Source: Ruminococcus sp. (GTDB lineage Bacteria > Bacillota > Clostridia > Oscillospirales > Ruminococcaceae). From it: a stretch of DNA of 64,000 nucleotides. Below, in pieces: positions 25,196-36,100 of this stretch. The notes under the pieces were generated by a model, which saw only the letters and a list, made by a program, of their open reading frames with translations, was not told the DNA's origin and did no database searches. Where the stretch lies: contig JAFVCV010000045.1 of NCBI GenBank assembly GCA_017478965.1, forward strand, positions 1 through 64,000, given 5' to 3'. Every line of letters starts with the position of its first letter. Within the stretch, counting starts at the first letter, position 1. Position numbers and translations under genes: made by a program.

Positions 25196-26815
25196 ATGTT
25201 TTCGTATGAAACACAAGGGACGAACACATATCTCGTTTATGAGATACTTGAGGATACCAAGCTGGATTCACTGACCCTTGGTATGCTTATCAACAACAAG
25301 ATCAAGGGTTTTGTGCCGATCTTTTATACTCAGATCAACGACAGGAAGCTGCTGAAGTACAATGTTACCGCCAAGATCCCTTGCAGCCAGTATTTTGCAG
25401 GCACCGTGAACAAGAAACAGATGCTGGGCGTTTTCAAGAGTATTCTTGCGGCAGCTATATCTGCTGAGGAGTATATGATCGAGGTGGACTCGCTGTTCTT
25501 TGACCTTGATTATATATTCGTCAATGTTTCGTCAAGCTCCGCAGAAGTGGTATGCCTGCCTATCATGATCTCAAACGGGATAAGCCTGGTGAACTTCTTT
25601 AAGAACATCGTTTTTTCTACTCAGTATAACCAGAATGAGAACTGCGACTATGTGGCGCAGATAATCAGCTATCTGAACTCCAAGTCCGGGTTCCAGATCG
25701 GGGAGTTCTATGACCTTATATGTCAGCTTGACGGGGATAAGCCCAAGGCGCAGGAAAAGCCGGCGCCCCAGCAGGCAGCACAGCCTGCGGCGCAGGTCCA
25801 GCCCCAGGCGCCGTCAATGTACAGCCAGACTAATCAGGCTGTTCAGCCCGCAAGGAGCAATGTTCAGCCCATGCAGCCTACCAATCAGGTCCAGGGCGGC
25901 TCTCAGGCAGGCATGGTAAATAATATGAATAATACGAATATGGGGAATATGCAGCCTAACAGGCCTGCAATGCCGCCCCAGCAGCCTCCTGTTCAGCAGC
26001 CGGCAGCTCAGCCTGTACAGCAGCCTGAGGAGCAGGGGGACAAGATCTCCTTCATGGCGCTGATGATGCACTATAATAAGGAGAACAAGGAAAAGTATAA
26101 GAAACAGAAGGAGCTGGAGAAGGAAAGGAAGAATTCCGGCCAGGGCGCTGCAGCTCCGGCGGCAGGGTTCGCTATACCGGGCGTTCCGGAGGCAGGACCT
26201 CAGAGCGTTTCCGGCAAGGGACCTTCGCAGCCGGTCAATATCCAGAAGCCGCCCCAGCCTTCACAGCCCGCCGGGGGAAATATGTATGCTCAGGTGAAAC
26301 CTCAGCAGCAGAGTATCCCTCAGCAGCAGGCAATGCCCCAGCAGCAGGTCATGCCGCCGCAGCAGAACTTCAGCCAGCCTGCGCCGCAGAGCTTTAGTCA
26401 GCCCATGCAGCCCCAGGCCCCGGCAGGCGGGTTCGGAGACACTACCGTTCTTAACCAGCCTAAGTCCGCTGCACCTGATACGACCATACTCAGCGAGTAT
26501 AATAAGCAGACCGGTGCGGCCCTGCCTTATCTTATCAGGAAGAAGAACAACGATAAGGTCGTTATCAACAAGAACCTTATCCGTATGGGGAAGGAAAGAA
26601 GCTATGTGGATTATTTCATTCCCGACAACACCGCAGTCAGCAGGGCACACGCCAATATCGTGAGCAGGGACGGCTCTGTTTACGTGGTGGATACCAATTC
26701 GACCAATCATACCTATGTCAACGATCAGATCATTCAGAGCAATGTTGAGATAAAGCTCAATGACGGTGATGAGGTCAGACTTGCTAACGAGGTGTTTACT
26801 TTCCACACAGTTTAA
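25196..26815 (+). CDS. DUF6382-like and FHA-domain protein with TT(V/I)L phospho-motifs
   Basis: A 539-aa cytoplasmic protein in three parts. The N-terminal globular region (1 to about 185) resembles DUF6382, a domain often joined to FHA in Firmicutes. A Pro/Gln-rich linker follows (about 190-410). The C-terminal FHA domain (about 445-539) has IRMGKERSYVDY, AVSRAHANIV and NSTNHTYVN, with the phosphothreonine-binding Arg, Ser, His and Asn residues in place. Just before the FHA domain lie DTTVL (415-419) and DTTIL (428-432). This resembles GarA and OdhI, where a threonine in an ETT motif beside the FHA domain is phosphorylated by a PknB-type kinase and bound by the same FHA domain as an intramolecular switch. 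The kinase and phosphatase genes follow directly. Confidence 0.88.
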   Translation: MFSYETQGTNTYLVYEILEDTKLDSLTLGMLINNKIKGFVPIFYTQINDRKLLKYNVTAKIPCSQYFAGTVNKKQMLGVFKSILAAAISAEEYMIEVDSLFFDLDYIFVNVSSSSAEVVCLPIMISNGISLVNFFKNIVFSTQYNQNENCDYVAQIISYLNSKSGFQIGEFYDLICQLDGDKPKAQEKPAPQQAAQPAAQVQPQAPSMYSQTNQAVQPARSNVQPMQPTNQVQGGSQAGMVNNMNNTNMGNMQPNRPAMPPQQPPVQQPAAQPVQQPEEQGDKISFMALMMHYNKENKEKYKKQKELEKERKNSGQGAAAPAAGFAIPGVPEAGPQSVSGKGPSQPVNIQKPPQPSQPAGGNMYAQVKPQQQSIPQQQAMPQQQVMPPQQNFSQPAPQSFSQPMQPQAPAGGFGDTTVLNQPKSAAPDTTILSEYNKQTGAALPYLIRKKNNDKVVINKNLIRMGKERSYVDYFIPDNTAVSRAHANIVSRDGSVYVVDTNSTNHTYVNDQIIQSNVEIKLNDGDEVRLANEVFTFHTV

Positions 26816-26848
26816 GTTGAACGAAAAAAACTGTAACGAGGTATTGTT

Positions 26849-27616
26849 ATGAATTTTTTGATTTCGGGCAGCACCGATATAGGGCTGGTAAAGCATACCA
26901 ATCAGGACAGTCTGAATGTCAGGGTCTACTCCTCCGGAGAGAGCAGGGTGGTCCTGGCGGTGCTGTGCGACGGCATGGGCGGACTGGAATGCGGTGAGAT
27001 AGCCAGCGCCAGCGTTATAAAGGCCTTCTGCAAGTGGGGCGAGGAGCGCCTGCCTTACTATGTGGCTTATGGGGTGCCGGAGGACGAGCTGAGGGCCGAG
27101 TGGGACTCGATCATCAACGAGATGAACCTGAAGATCAAAAGCTACGGTGCAGGCCGGGGGATAAACCTTGGCACCACACTGACGGCGATACTTCTTACTG
27201 ACAATAAATACGTTGTTGTCAACGTGGGGGACTCCAGGACCTATGAGATATATGACAGCGTAAGGTGCATTACGCAGGACCAGACTCTGGTAGCTATGGA
27301 GGTCCGCAACGGCATAATAACTGAGGAGCAGGCTAAGACAGATCCGAGAAGGAGCGTGCTTTTGCAGTGCATAGGCGCATCAGACAGCGTCAAGCCGGAT
27401 TTCTTCGTCGGGCAGACCAGAGAAAATGCGGTCTATATGCTATGCAGCGACGGTTTCAGGCACGAGATAAGCGAATATGAGATATACAGCGCCTTCAATC
27501 CTGACAATATGCTGTCGGCAGACGCCATGAGACAGAACGAATTGCAGCTGATAGAACTGAACAAGCAGAGAAGCGAGAGAGACAATATTTCCGTTATAAC
27601 GGTAAGGACATATTGA
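26849..27616 (+). CDS. PP2C-family Ser/Thr phosphatase (Stp/PrpC-like)
   Basis: A 255-aa metal-dependent phosphatase. Visible motifs are HTNQDSLNV (metal-ligand Asp20), LCDGMGGLECGE (Asp41-Gly42), NVGDSRTYEI, LCSDGFRHEI and RDNISVITV, all placed as in bacterial PP2C enzymes. It removes phosphate from Ser/Thr of proteins modified by the neighbouring kinase. The spacing between DGMGG and the rest is normal and no transmembrane segment is present, so it is cytoplasmic. It starts 33 nt after the FHA gene and ends 15 nt before the kinase gene, the classical phosphatase-kinase pair seen as stp-prkC. The final TVRTY is the exact C-terminus. Confidence 0.93.
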   Translation: MNFLISGSTDIGLVKHTNQDSLNVRVYSSGESRVVLAVLCDGMGGLECGEIASASVIKAFCKWGEERLPYYVAYGVPEDELRAEWDSIINEMNLKIKSYGAGRGINLGTTLTAILLTDNKYVVVNVGDSRTYEIYDSVRCITQDQTLVAMEVRNGIITEEQAKTDPRRSVLLQCIGASDSVKPDFFVGQTRENAVYMLCSDGFRHEISEYEIYSAFNPDNMLSADAMRQNELQLIELNKQRSERDNISVITVRTY

Positions 27617-27631
27617 TCTTGGGGGGAAAAT

Positions 27632-29335
27632 ATGATTGAGATAGGCTCGCTGGTCGATGATAAGTACAGAGTCCTGAGAGAGATCGGCCACGGGGGAATG
27701 AGCACTGTCTATCTTGCCATCAACGAAAAGGCCAACAAGACCTGGGCGATAAAAGAGGTAAGAAAGACCGGCGTCATGGATTTCGAGCAGGTGACACAGG
27801 GACTGATAGTGGAGACTGAGCTGCTGAAAAAGCTCAACCACCCTAACCTGCCCAGCATCATAGACGTTATAGAGAACGAGGACAGCTTGCTGATCGTTAT
27901 GGACTACATAGAAGGCAAGCCCTTGTCTAAAATACTTGAAGAATACGGCGCACAGCCCCAGGAGCTGGTGATAGGCTGGGCCAAGCAGCTCTGTGATGTG
28001 CTGGGTTATCTGCATACCAGGAACCCGAAGATCATATACAGAGACTTAAAGCCCGCCAATATCATGCTCAAGCCTAACGGGGGCAACGGGCAGAACGATA
28101 TTACGCTGATAGACTTCGGCGCAGCCCGTGAGTTCAAAGAAAAGAACCTGGCAGATACTACGTGCCTGGGTACTATAGGCTATGCCGCACCGGAGCAGTT
28201 CGGCGGCATGGGACAGACTACGGAAAGGACGGATATCTTCTGCCTTGGCAGGACCCTTTACCAGCTGGTAACAGGCTGCGACGCCAGCGAGCTGGAATAC
28301 GGCAAGCCGATCACAGAGATAGATCCTTCGCTTTCCAGCGGCCTGGAAAAAATATTGCAGAAGTGTACACAGCGTGACCCTCAGGACAGGTATCAGTCCT
28401 GTGAGGAGCTGTTGTATGACTTTGAAAACTACAAGACCATAGACGATGCCTACAGGAAAAAGCAAAAGGGCAAGCTGGCGGCGTTCATCACCATGATATG
28501 CTGCTCGGTGCTTTTTCTGGCGGGCGGTTTCGTCCTGAGGGAACTGGCTAAGAGGAACGCTTCCTCTCAGTACGATGTTCTCATCGACCAGGCTGAGACT
28601 GAGGTCGATTACGGTGAAAAGGCAGATATCTACACACAGTGTATAAATATACCCCAGAAAGCCGGGGATAAGAGGGCATACTTAGCCCTTATTCAGGTCT
28701 ATAAGGAGAATGACCAGGTCTTCACTAAGGATGAGGCCGACAATCTGGTCAAGGTAGTGAAGAACAATGAGGAGGAGCTGAAGAAGGATCCGGCAGGGTA
28801 TGCTGAGATATGTTTCGAGATAGGTAAGCTCTACTGGTATTACTACGACGACCCCAATGACCTGACCAAGAGGACCAGCTCGGTGAAATGGTTCGAGGAC
28901 GCTATCGAGTCCGGGGACGAGAGCAGCATACAGATAGGTATGGCAAACGTTTATTCCAGAATAGGCAAGTTCTATTCCGATATTTCCATAAGCGCCATCG
29001 AGGCCAATGACAGAGGCAAGTATAAGCCCTATGTGAACGACCTCAACGAGCTTCTCGACACGGTGGCAGTGGACGAGAACGAGAGCGATATAGTAAGGCT
29101 GGAGCTTTTGAAGCTCACGGCGGACGCTCTTGTGACCTATCCCACCAAGTTCAAGACCGACGGCGTGGAAAAAAAGCAGCTGACCGATATGTGTGATAAG
29201 ATAGAGGATATCAGCAAGACTATCGACCCCACTACTGACCAGACGCAGGAGCTTTACGATAAAGTAGTAAGCAACCTGACCAATGCGAGAAACAGTATCG
29301 AGATCGCTTTCTCCACAAAGCAGAGGGGGGAATGA
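27632..29335 (+). CDS. Transmembrane Ser/Thr protein kinase with an external TPR-like region
   Basis: A 567-aa protein. The kinase domain (about 12-270) has the Gly loop GHGGMSTVYL, Lys41 in WAIKEV, the catalytic loop IYRDLKPANIM (Asp138; Tyr replaces the usual His), and DFG at 161-163 in LIDFGAAREF, then LGTIGYAAPEQFGG. One membrane helix (about 283-304) follows. The C-terminal external region (about 305-567) is helical and TPR-like, with no PASTA repeats, unlike PrkC/PknB. So the sensed signal is probably a protein rather than muropeptide. Targets are likely the FHA protein upstream and the TTVL protein whose ATG lies 1 nt after this stop codon. All catalytic residues are present, so activity is expected. 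Confidence 0.93.
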   Translation: MIEIGSLVDDKYRVLREIGHGGMSTVYLAINEKANKTWAIKEVRKTGVMDFEQVTQGLIVETELLKKLNHPNLPSIIDVIENEDSLLIVMDYIEGKPLSKILEEYGAQPQELVIGWAKQLCDVLGYLHTRNPKIIYRDLKPANIMLKPNGGNGQNDITLIDFGAAREFKEKNLADTTCLGTIGYAAPEQFGGMGQTTERTDIFCLGRTLYQLVTGCDASELEYGKPITEIDPSLSSGLEKILQKCTQRDPQDRYQSCEELLYDFENYKTIDDAYRKKQKGKLAAFITMICCSVLFLAGGFVLRELAKRNASSQYDVLIDQAETEVDYGEKADIYTQCINIPQKAGDKRAYLALIQVYKENDQVFTKDEADNLVKVVKNNEEELKKDPAGYAEICFEIGKLYWYYYDDPNDLTKRTSSVKWFEDAIESGDESSIQIGMANVYSRIGKFYSDISISAIEANDRGKYKPYVNDLNELLDTVAVDENESDIVRLELLKLTADALVTYPTKFKTDGVEKKQLTDMCDKIEDISKTIDPTTDQTQELYDKVVSNLTNARNSIEIAFSTKQRGE

Positions 29336-29336
29336 T

Positions 29337-29867
29337 ATGTCGATAGGATTACAGGAAACACTTTCGATAGTGGCTTTCATACTGGCCGGCTTATTCTTTC
29401 TGACGGCGATAGTGCTGTTCTTCGTGCTGAGGATACCCAATGTGGTGGGCTATCTCACCGGCGCCAACAGACAGAAGGCCATAGATTCCATCAGGAACAA
29501 GAACGTCAACAAGCATGACCTTGACAGCGGCGAGCTTGCGGCTTACGGCACCGTCAGCGGGAACCTGAGCATGACCCAGAAGGTAAGCACCGCAAGACTG
29601 AATGATCTTAACGGTAAGGCCGGTGAGCTGACGACGGTACTGAATGAAGGAAATGCGACCACAGTGCTCTCTCAGACCGCCGGGGCGACCACGGTCCTTG
29701 GAGACAGCGGCGCCACTACAGTTCTGCCGCAGCAGAGCTTTGTACCGGACAGCGGGACGGTGCTTGGCAGCGGAACGGCTCTGGATATGAGCCAGATGAC
29801 AGGCATACAGCCTTTTACGGTGGAGTTTGAGATAAACTATACCGACAGTAAAGAGATAATAGAGTAA
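29337..29867 (+). CDS. Membrane protein with four TTVL motifs
   Basis: A 176-aa protein with one N-terminal membrane helix (about 9-32), a basic juxtamembrane segment, and a cytoplasmic tail. The tail holds TTVL at residues 99-102, 108-111, 118-121 and 127-130, about every nine residues, and a related SGTVL at 139-143. The TTVL core is the same as the DTTVL beside the FHA domain three genes upstream. My inference is that these threonines are kinase targets and docking sites for FHA domains, making this a multivalent membrane recruiter. No named family was recognised. Start ATG 29337 has GAGGGGGG just upstream and lies 1 nt after the kinase stop codon, so it is translationally coupled. Confidence 0.8.
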   Translation: MSIGLQETLSIVAFILAGLFFLTAIVLFFVLRIPNVVGYLTGANRQKAIDSIRNKNVNKHDLDSGELAAYGTVSGNLSMTQKVSTARLNDLNGKAGELTTVLNEGNATTVLSQTAGATTVLGDSGATTVLPQQSFVPDSGTVLGSGTALDMSQMTGIQPFTVEFEINYTDSKEIIE

Positions 29868-29882
29868 GATAGAGGGATAAAA

Positions 29883-30122
29883 ATGAGCAGGACCAGAGTG
29901 CTGATGATATTGCAGATAGTTTTTGCAGTGCTGCTGCTGATATCTGTGATACTGATGAAGAGAGCGAGTATGCTCCGGCTGGCCACCGGCTCGGGTCTGC
30001 CGCTGATACTTAATGGTACAGCGTTCTGGGCAGGACTTATAGGGACTGTCACAGTGGCAGTTTTAAGGATAAAGAAAAAGGCGGACAAGGACAAAACGAC
30101 ATCTCACGGAAGGAAGAGGTAA
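29883..30122 (+). CDS. Small two-helix membrane protein
   Basis: A 79-aa protein with two membrane segments (about 6-24 and 38-60) and a basic C-terminal tail (RIKKKADKDK...). It has a good RBS (AGAGGG) and is tightly placed, 15 nt after the TTVL protein and 3 nt before the giant gene, which supports it as a real gene. No family recognised. It might aid insertion or anchoring of the giant protein, but this is only suggested by position. Confidence 0.75.
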   Translation: MSRTRVLMILQIVFAVLLLISVILMKRASMLRLATGSGLPLILNGTAFWAGLIGTVTVAVLRIKKKADKDKTTSHGRKR

Positions 30123-30125
30123 GCA

Positions 30126-33100
30126 ATGAGGAACGAAAAAAGACTCTCCCAGAGAATAACTTCATTCATGCTGGCAATGCTGATGTTCTTATTCACATTT
30201 GCTGATATGCCAGTCGTTTCAGCAGAGCCTGAAGAGGAAGAAGCGACGGTCAAGTCACTTGTAGTCGTTGTCAGGGACACTGACGGCAATGCTATAAGTG
30301 ATGCTGATGTTAAGGTGAAAACAGCCTCTGTCGGTGAAATGAGCGCAGCTTCTAACAGCAGCGGCGAGGCTGAGTTCAGCGAGTTTTTCTCTGACACAGT
30401 GATAGATGATATCACTGTAGAGTACGAGGTGAGCTGCTCGGGATATCTGACCAATAAGGGGTCGGTGGACGTCAATGCGATAAAGGACTCCGGCAAGCTG
30501 AACAAGGTACTGCTCAAAGAAGGCTCTGAGAACGAGATAACTCTGGATTATCTGGGTATCAGCGGCACGACTGTGACCTATAATGAAGGTGTTCAGTCGC
30601 TTGTGAAACTGGACCCGGAAAAGACCTCAGAAAGGTCAGGCTATGATCTCAAGTATAGAGTAAATATGTCTGAAGAAGAAAACGAGGCAAAGGCAAAAGA
30701 TGCCAGTGATGGCTTTTATAATGTTACAGTTAATGTTTATGAGAAAGACACTTCCACGCTTATTAAGGCTCTGGAACTCTATTCTGTCATAGAGAAAAGG
30801 TCTGTACAGCTCATGTTCAGCAATTCTGAAATAGACGAAAAGGTCGATGATCCTCAGGACTATACTATCAATAATAAGGTCTCCGATACCGGAGTGACTG
30901 GAGTCGAATATTCCATAGTTGAAGATACATGTGCTGTGGATGCGGTCATAGACAGCGGCACAGGTGAGCTTACTTTTAAGAGCGAGGGTTCAGTGGTCGT
31001 CAAGGCAGAGGCCGCTGATACTACCAACTACAAGTATGAGCCGGCGTATTATACAGCTACTGTAAACAAGAAGAATGATTCAGAAAATGAAGTGTTTGAA
31101 AAACACAGTTTCAGTATACTTTTGAAGCACGGTGACGAATCTAAGAGCTTTGGCGTTGCTTTTTCTAACTCAGGAAATAAAGACATCACTATCGAAATTG
31201 ATAATGAAGATGTGGTAAAGAATAATTCATTGTCCGGAGAGAAGTACTATTTTCAATTCCTTGCTGTAGGCCCTGGAAAGGCTACTGTCAAAGCTTACTC
31301 TGGATCAGAGCTGCTGGATAGCTTTGAAGTCAATGTAACGAAACAGTATAATCTGGAGTTCAGCGATGAACTTAAAGACTTGACTGTCGGTGATACGGTC
31401 GATGTATTGAAGAACGTTCCTGCTGCGATAGCAGATGATCTTAAATACGAAGTGGGCAGCGGGTGCAATATAGAAAACGGCAAGTTAAGATGCACTTCTC
31501 CCGGAAACTATACTGTCACCGTATCGCTGAAGGATAGCGCAAGCGAATTCTACGTAGTTGAACCTATAAAGAAGAACTTTACTGTGACCGGCGGCGCTCT
31601 GGGCGCAAGCATAGAGGGCGGAAATAAGATCTCACTGCCGCTCAGTGTTTCTGATAGAGAGATCACCCTTATCGCAGAAAGCTCCAATGGAGTCAGCGGC
31701 ATAGGTATCAGTGCAGGCACTGTGACAAGTGACGTCTGCATGGCTGACGGTTCCGAGGCTCCTGCCGGTGCGCAGCTGGTAGAGGCAAGCGGTAATAAAC
31801 TCATTGTGAAGGCCGGTATGTTCGGTACTGCGTATATCCCGGTCACTTTCAGCAAGAGCGGGTATTCAGATGAGACAGCAACGCTGGTTTTGTCTGTAGT
31901 GATGAAGGAAGAGTCAGGGCTTTATACAGTCACGTTGGAAAATGATGACAACAATACCCAAGTGGGCAGGTCGGCAACTATAAAGGCCAAAGAAAGCAGC
32001 TCGAAAGTTGGCTTTAGTTACCATGAAGGTTCATTCAAAGATCAGCTTTCATATTCCAACGAAGGTAAGTGTACCAACAGAGTATATGTGCAGAAAGAAA
32101 GCGGCGAGATAGTACTCAGTGACAAGTGTAATTTTGCCATAGATACTACCGGACCTAAAGCTACTAAAATGTCGAGTGCTGTTTCTGGCATAGAAGTTGG
32201 TGGAGATTTAGAAGCAGGTTACACTTTTACACCTCAGAACAGCGACGACGAAGTTTCTCCCGTAAAAGCAAAAATATTTGCAGATGACATTGGTACATAC
32301 ACTTCAGGGATAAAGAGGTTTGTTATTGAGAAGAAGGGTGAAGACAGTTCATATTCCTACTGGTCCGATGCTACTGATCTATCGGGATCGGGGGATACGT
32401 ATCAGGCATTTGTAACTGTTAACGAAGAAGGCGAGTATAGAGTTTATGCTGTCGATAAAGCTGGTAATAAGAGCAATGCTATAAAATTCACAGCAAAAAT
32501 AGACGGACAAAAGCCTACAGTAGTAATAAGCAAGATAGATGACGATACAGTCCAGGTCCAGGTGACTGATAATAACCTTGATGTAAGCAGTTTTGAAGGT
32601 ACGATAACCAAGAAGGTATATGACGGTACAGAAGATGGTGGGGATATAGAAACCACTATTGCTTTCAGCACGCTTACTTCTGACGGTTCAAATGTATATA
32701 CTGCGTCGGCATCATTGACAGGCCCCGGCATATATCATATACAGGCGAGCTGTAAGGATGATAACGGTAACCCGGGCAGCGATTCTAAGGAATACGTTAT
32801 CTCAGATGAATTTGATGCCGCTGACGGTTCAGCCAGTGTTAAAGGCTCAGAGATAACAGATTATACGTATAAAAATACCGAATACCCTGATTATGACACC
32901 TGGCCATATTATAAGGGTTTAGTAAAACTCAATATCAATCTGAAAAAGTTCGTTGATGTTGGTAAGATCTCTATAGAGGTAAATGTTTACGATCAGAAGG
33001 GCATACCCAGTGGAGAGGAAAGCACCTATTATCTTGGCAGCTCTCTGAAGACCAATGACGAGGCAAGATCAAAGAACACGATACCGCGCAGAGAAAGATG

Positions 33101-36100
33101 GAAAACTACTGTCGTAGACGATGCAATAACCGAGCTAGTGGGTACTGGCGTTGTCGAGTTCCAGAAAGACGGATATTATGTTATCAAAGTTAAGTACGAT
33201 GACGTTGTTTTCGATACTGTAAAATTCTGTGTTGACAACAATTCTGAGCTGACATCAGACAATAAGAGCGAGTTCATCTCCTATGAGTTTGTAGAGCCGA
33301 GGATCACAGACGTAGTTCTGAACAACCTTACCTTCGGTCTGTATAAACCTACCGTAAATGCAAAGGTATATGTAAGAGACGATATCACAGATGTCCAGAG
33401 GATCGGCTATTATTTAACTGATGTTGACGGGAATGATCTTACAACGGAGGAAACGGTAGATGTTTCAGGGTATCAGCATAAGACCAGGGAAATAACCTAC
33501 GACGGAAAGACCTACACCGTTTACTATAAGGAGATCGATATCAGCTTTGAACCCGGCACCTTTGTGGGCAAGCTGGTAGTAAAGGCTTATGACGGCGCAG
33601 GAAATGATATAAGCACCAATGTTTGCGAGAATTTTACTTCGGCTTCTGAGGATAAGAAACTTGACGGTTTAGCTGTTGATAAGGATGAACCGGTGATAAG
33701 TTTCACGCATTATGCTGACGAACATCTGGAATTTGACAGCTACGTGACAAGTTATAAAGAGTATAATTTCAGGATCATAGACAATCTTTTTGATCAGAGT
33801 GATAATGCGGAACAGATCATAAGGGATCATCTTGAACTGACACTAAATGACGGTGCGTTTTTGTATTCGTCGCATAATATCGATGAGAATGATAGGTCGA
33901 AGGTGATCATCACCAAGGAAAGCGATACTGAGTACAGTGTAAAGTATATATATGACGAATATGGTTACAGCAAGCTGACAGCTAAATACACAGACCTTGC
34001 CGGAAACTCTGTCAGCAGTATGCAAAAAAAGTATATCGTTGATGCATATGCGAAATATGAGAGCAAGGTTAGTGGTAACGTACTGGAGGGCAGCTCTGAG
34101 AATACTTACATCGGTGATGTGCAGTATTATTTCAGGTCAGGTTCCTGCATTAGTACAGACCTTCTGACTGCAAAAGTAACTGTTACGGATGTTAACGGCA
34201 ATTCCGTTATCGGCGAAGAGGACAGCGATACTTTCAAGGCTTATAATGAGAAACTGAACGATTATATCCACGATAATAACAACTGGAATACCGGGCTGAC
34301 TGAGATAACTATCAAGGATATGTTCACTTATGAAGGCCGGTATGATGTGAGGATCTCATACAAGACGGGCAAGAGCACAAGCAAAGAAGTTTCCAGTGCG
34401 CAGTTTATTGTTGACAGTAAGAAACCTATAGATCTGTCACTGAAGGTAAAGGATATCACGGTATCCGAGACCTTTGATCTGACAGAGCTTGATCCTAAGA
34501 ATTTCGTATTCTTCAAGAACATCGCTTATGTTGCCATCAGTGCTTTTGATAAGACCTCAGGTATCGACCGTGTCGAGTATGTGCGTGTTGATGCAGTGAC
34601 CGGCGATAAGTATAACGGCACTTTCAGGCCAGGGGACAGTGGCGTTTCTGTCACAGACGGCGTTCTGACCTGTGACCTGGATGTTCCCCCCAACTATAGG
34701 GGCGATGTGGTCATCAAGGTCTTTGACAAGGCCGGTAATTATGAGAGTGCAAGTCTGTCGGGTATGTCGGAAAATCAGACCCTGGTTGTAGATGACAAGG
34801 AACCTGATATCAACGTGGAATACGAGAACGAGCCTGAGGAGTTCGGTCAAGGCAGCGTTCACTACTTCAACGGCAAGCGTACTGCTACTATCACTATAGC
34901 AGAGAAAAACTACTTCAATGACGATAGGATCACCGTCAAGGTGGGCAAGAGGTATCATAGTGATGAGGAGTACATTTATAAGGAATATCCACTCGAACTG
35001 GATAGCACTGACAAAAAGGACCCAAAATATACCTGCAAAATCGAATTTACTGAGGATGCAGAGTACAGTCTCGAAATAAAGGCTGCAGACTACTCCGGTA
35101 ACAGCAGCAGCTATGAGAAAGAGTTCATCATTGATACTGTTGAACCGGTATTTACTGTTGAGTACGACAATAACGATGTTTACAGCGAGGGCGAAGAGGC
35201 TTTCGTCAATGCAGGCCACAGCGGTGAGACTTATGAGAATAAGTATTACAAGGCTGACAGGACCGCAACATTCACTCTGGTGGAGCGCTATCCAGTATTC
35301 ACCAGGATCGTGGATGATAAGTACTATCTGAATACGGATATACTTGTCAGGACCGACGGCACTCAGTCATTTGCAGCTCAGAACATCGAGCTTGAATTTA
35401 CTAAGACCGGCGCAGACACCTACACAGCAACTTATGAGTTCAAGGCTGATGAGACTGCACTTACCAGAGATTTCAAGGACTTCAAGGCAGCCATCAAGGA
35501 CACCACAGACCATGCTGCCGAGATAACCGACACATTCACTGTTGATAAGAAGGCTCCTGAGATCGATATAGTCTTCGACAACAACGAAGGCCGTGACGGA
35601 ACAGAGTTCTACAAAGGAGACCGTAAGGCTACCATGTCTATTGACGAGGCTAACTTCGATGCTGACGACGTGGTGCTCGTAATCAGGAAGAACGATAAGG
35701 CCATCGAGAAGGACCTGAAGTGGAAGGACGGCCCGGAGACTAACGGCAATCACCATGTGATGACCTATGATTTCAAGGACGATGCAGACTATGACATAAG
35801 CTTAGACTACACCGACCAGGCAGGAAACGCAGGCGTAAGTAAGGACACCAGCTTCACGGTGGACAAGACAGCTCCTGTTATAAAGGTTTCCTACGACAAC
35901 AACTCTGTTCTCAACGGTAAGTATTTCAAGGCGGACAGAACTGCCACCATTGAGATAACCGAGCATAACTTTGATCTGGATAAGCTGGAAGATGTGGTCA
36001 TCACCGTGACACTTGACGGTACGGAAGACAGCAGATTTGCAGATATTGTCCATGACAGAACAAAGTGGACCAGTGACGGCGATGTTCACACTGTCAAGAT

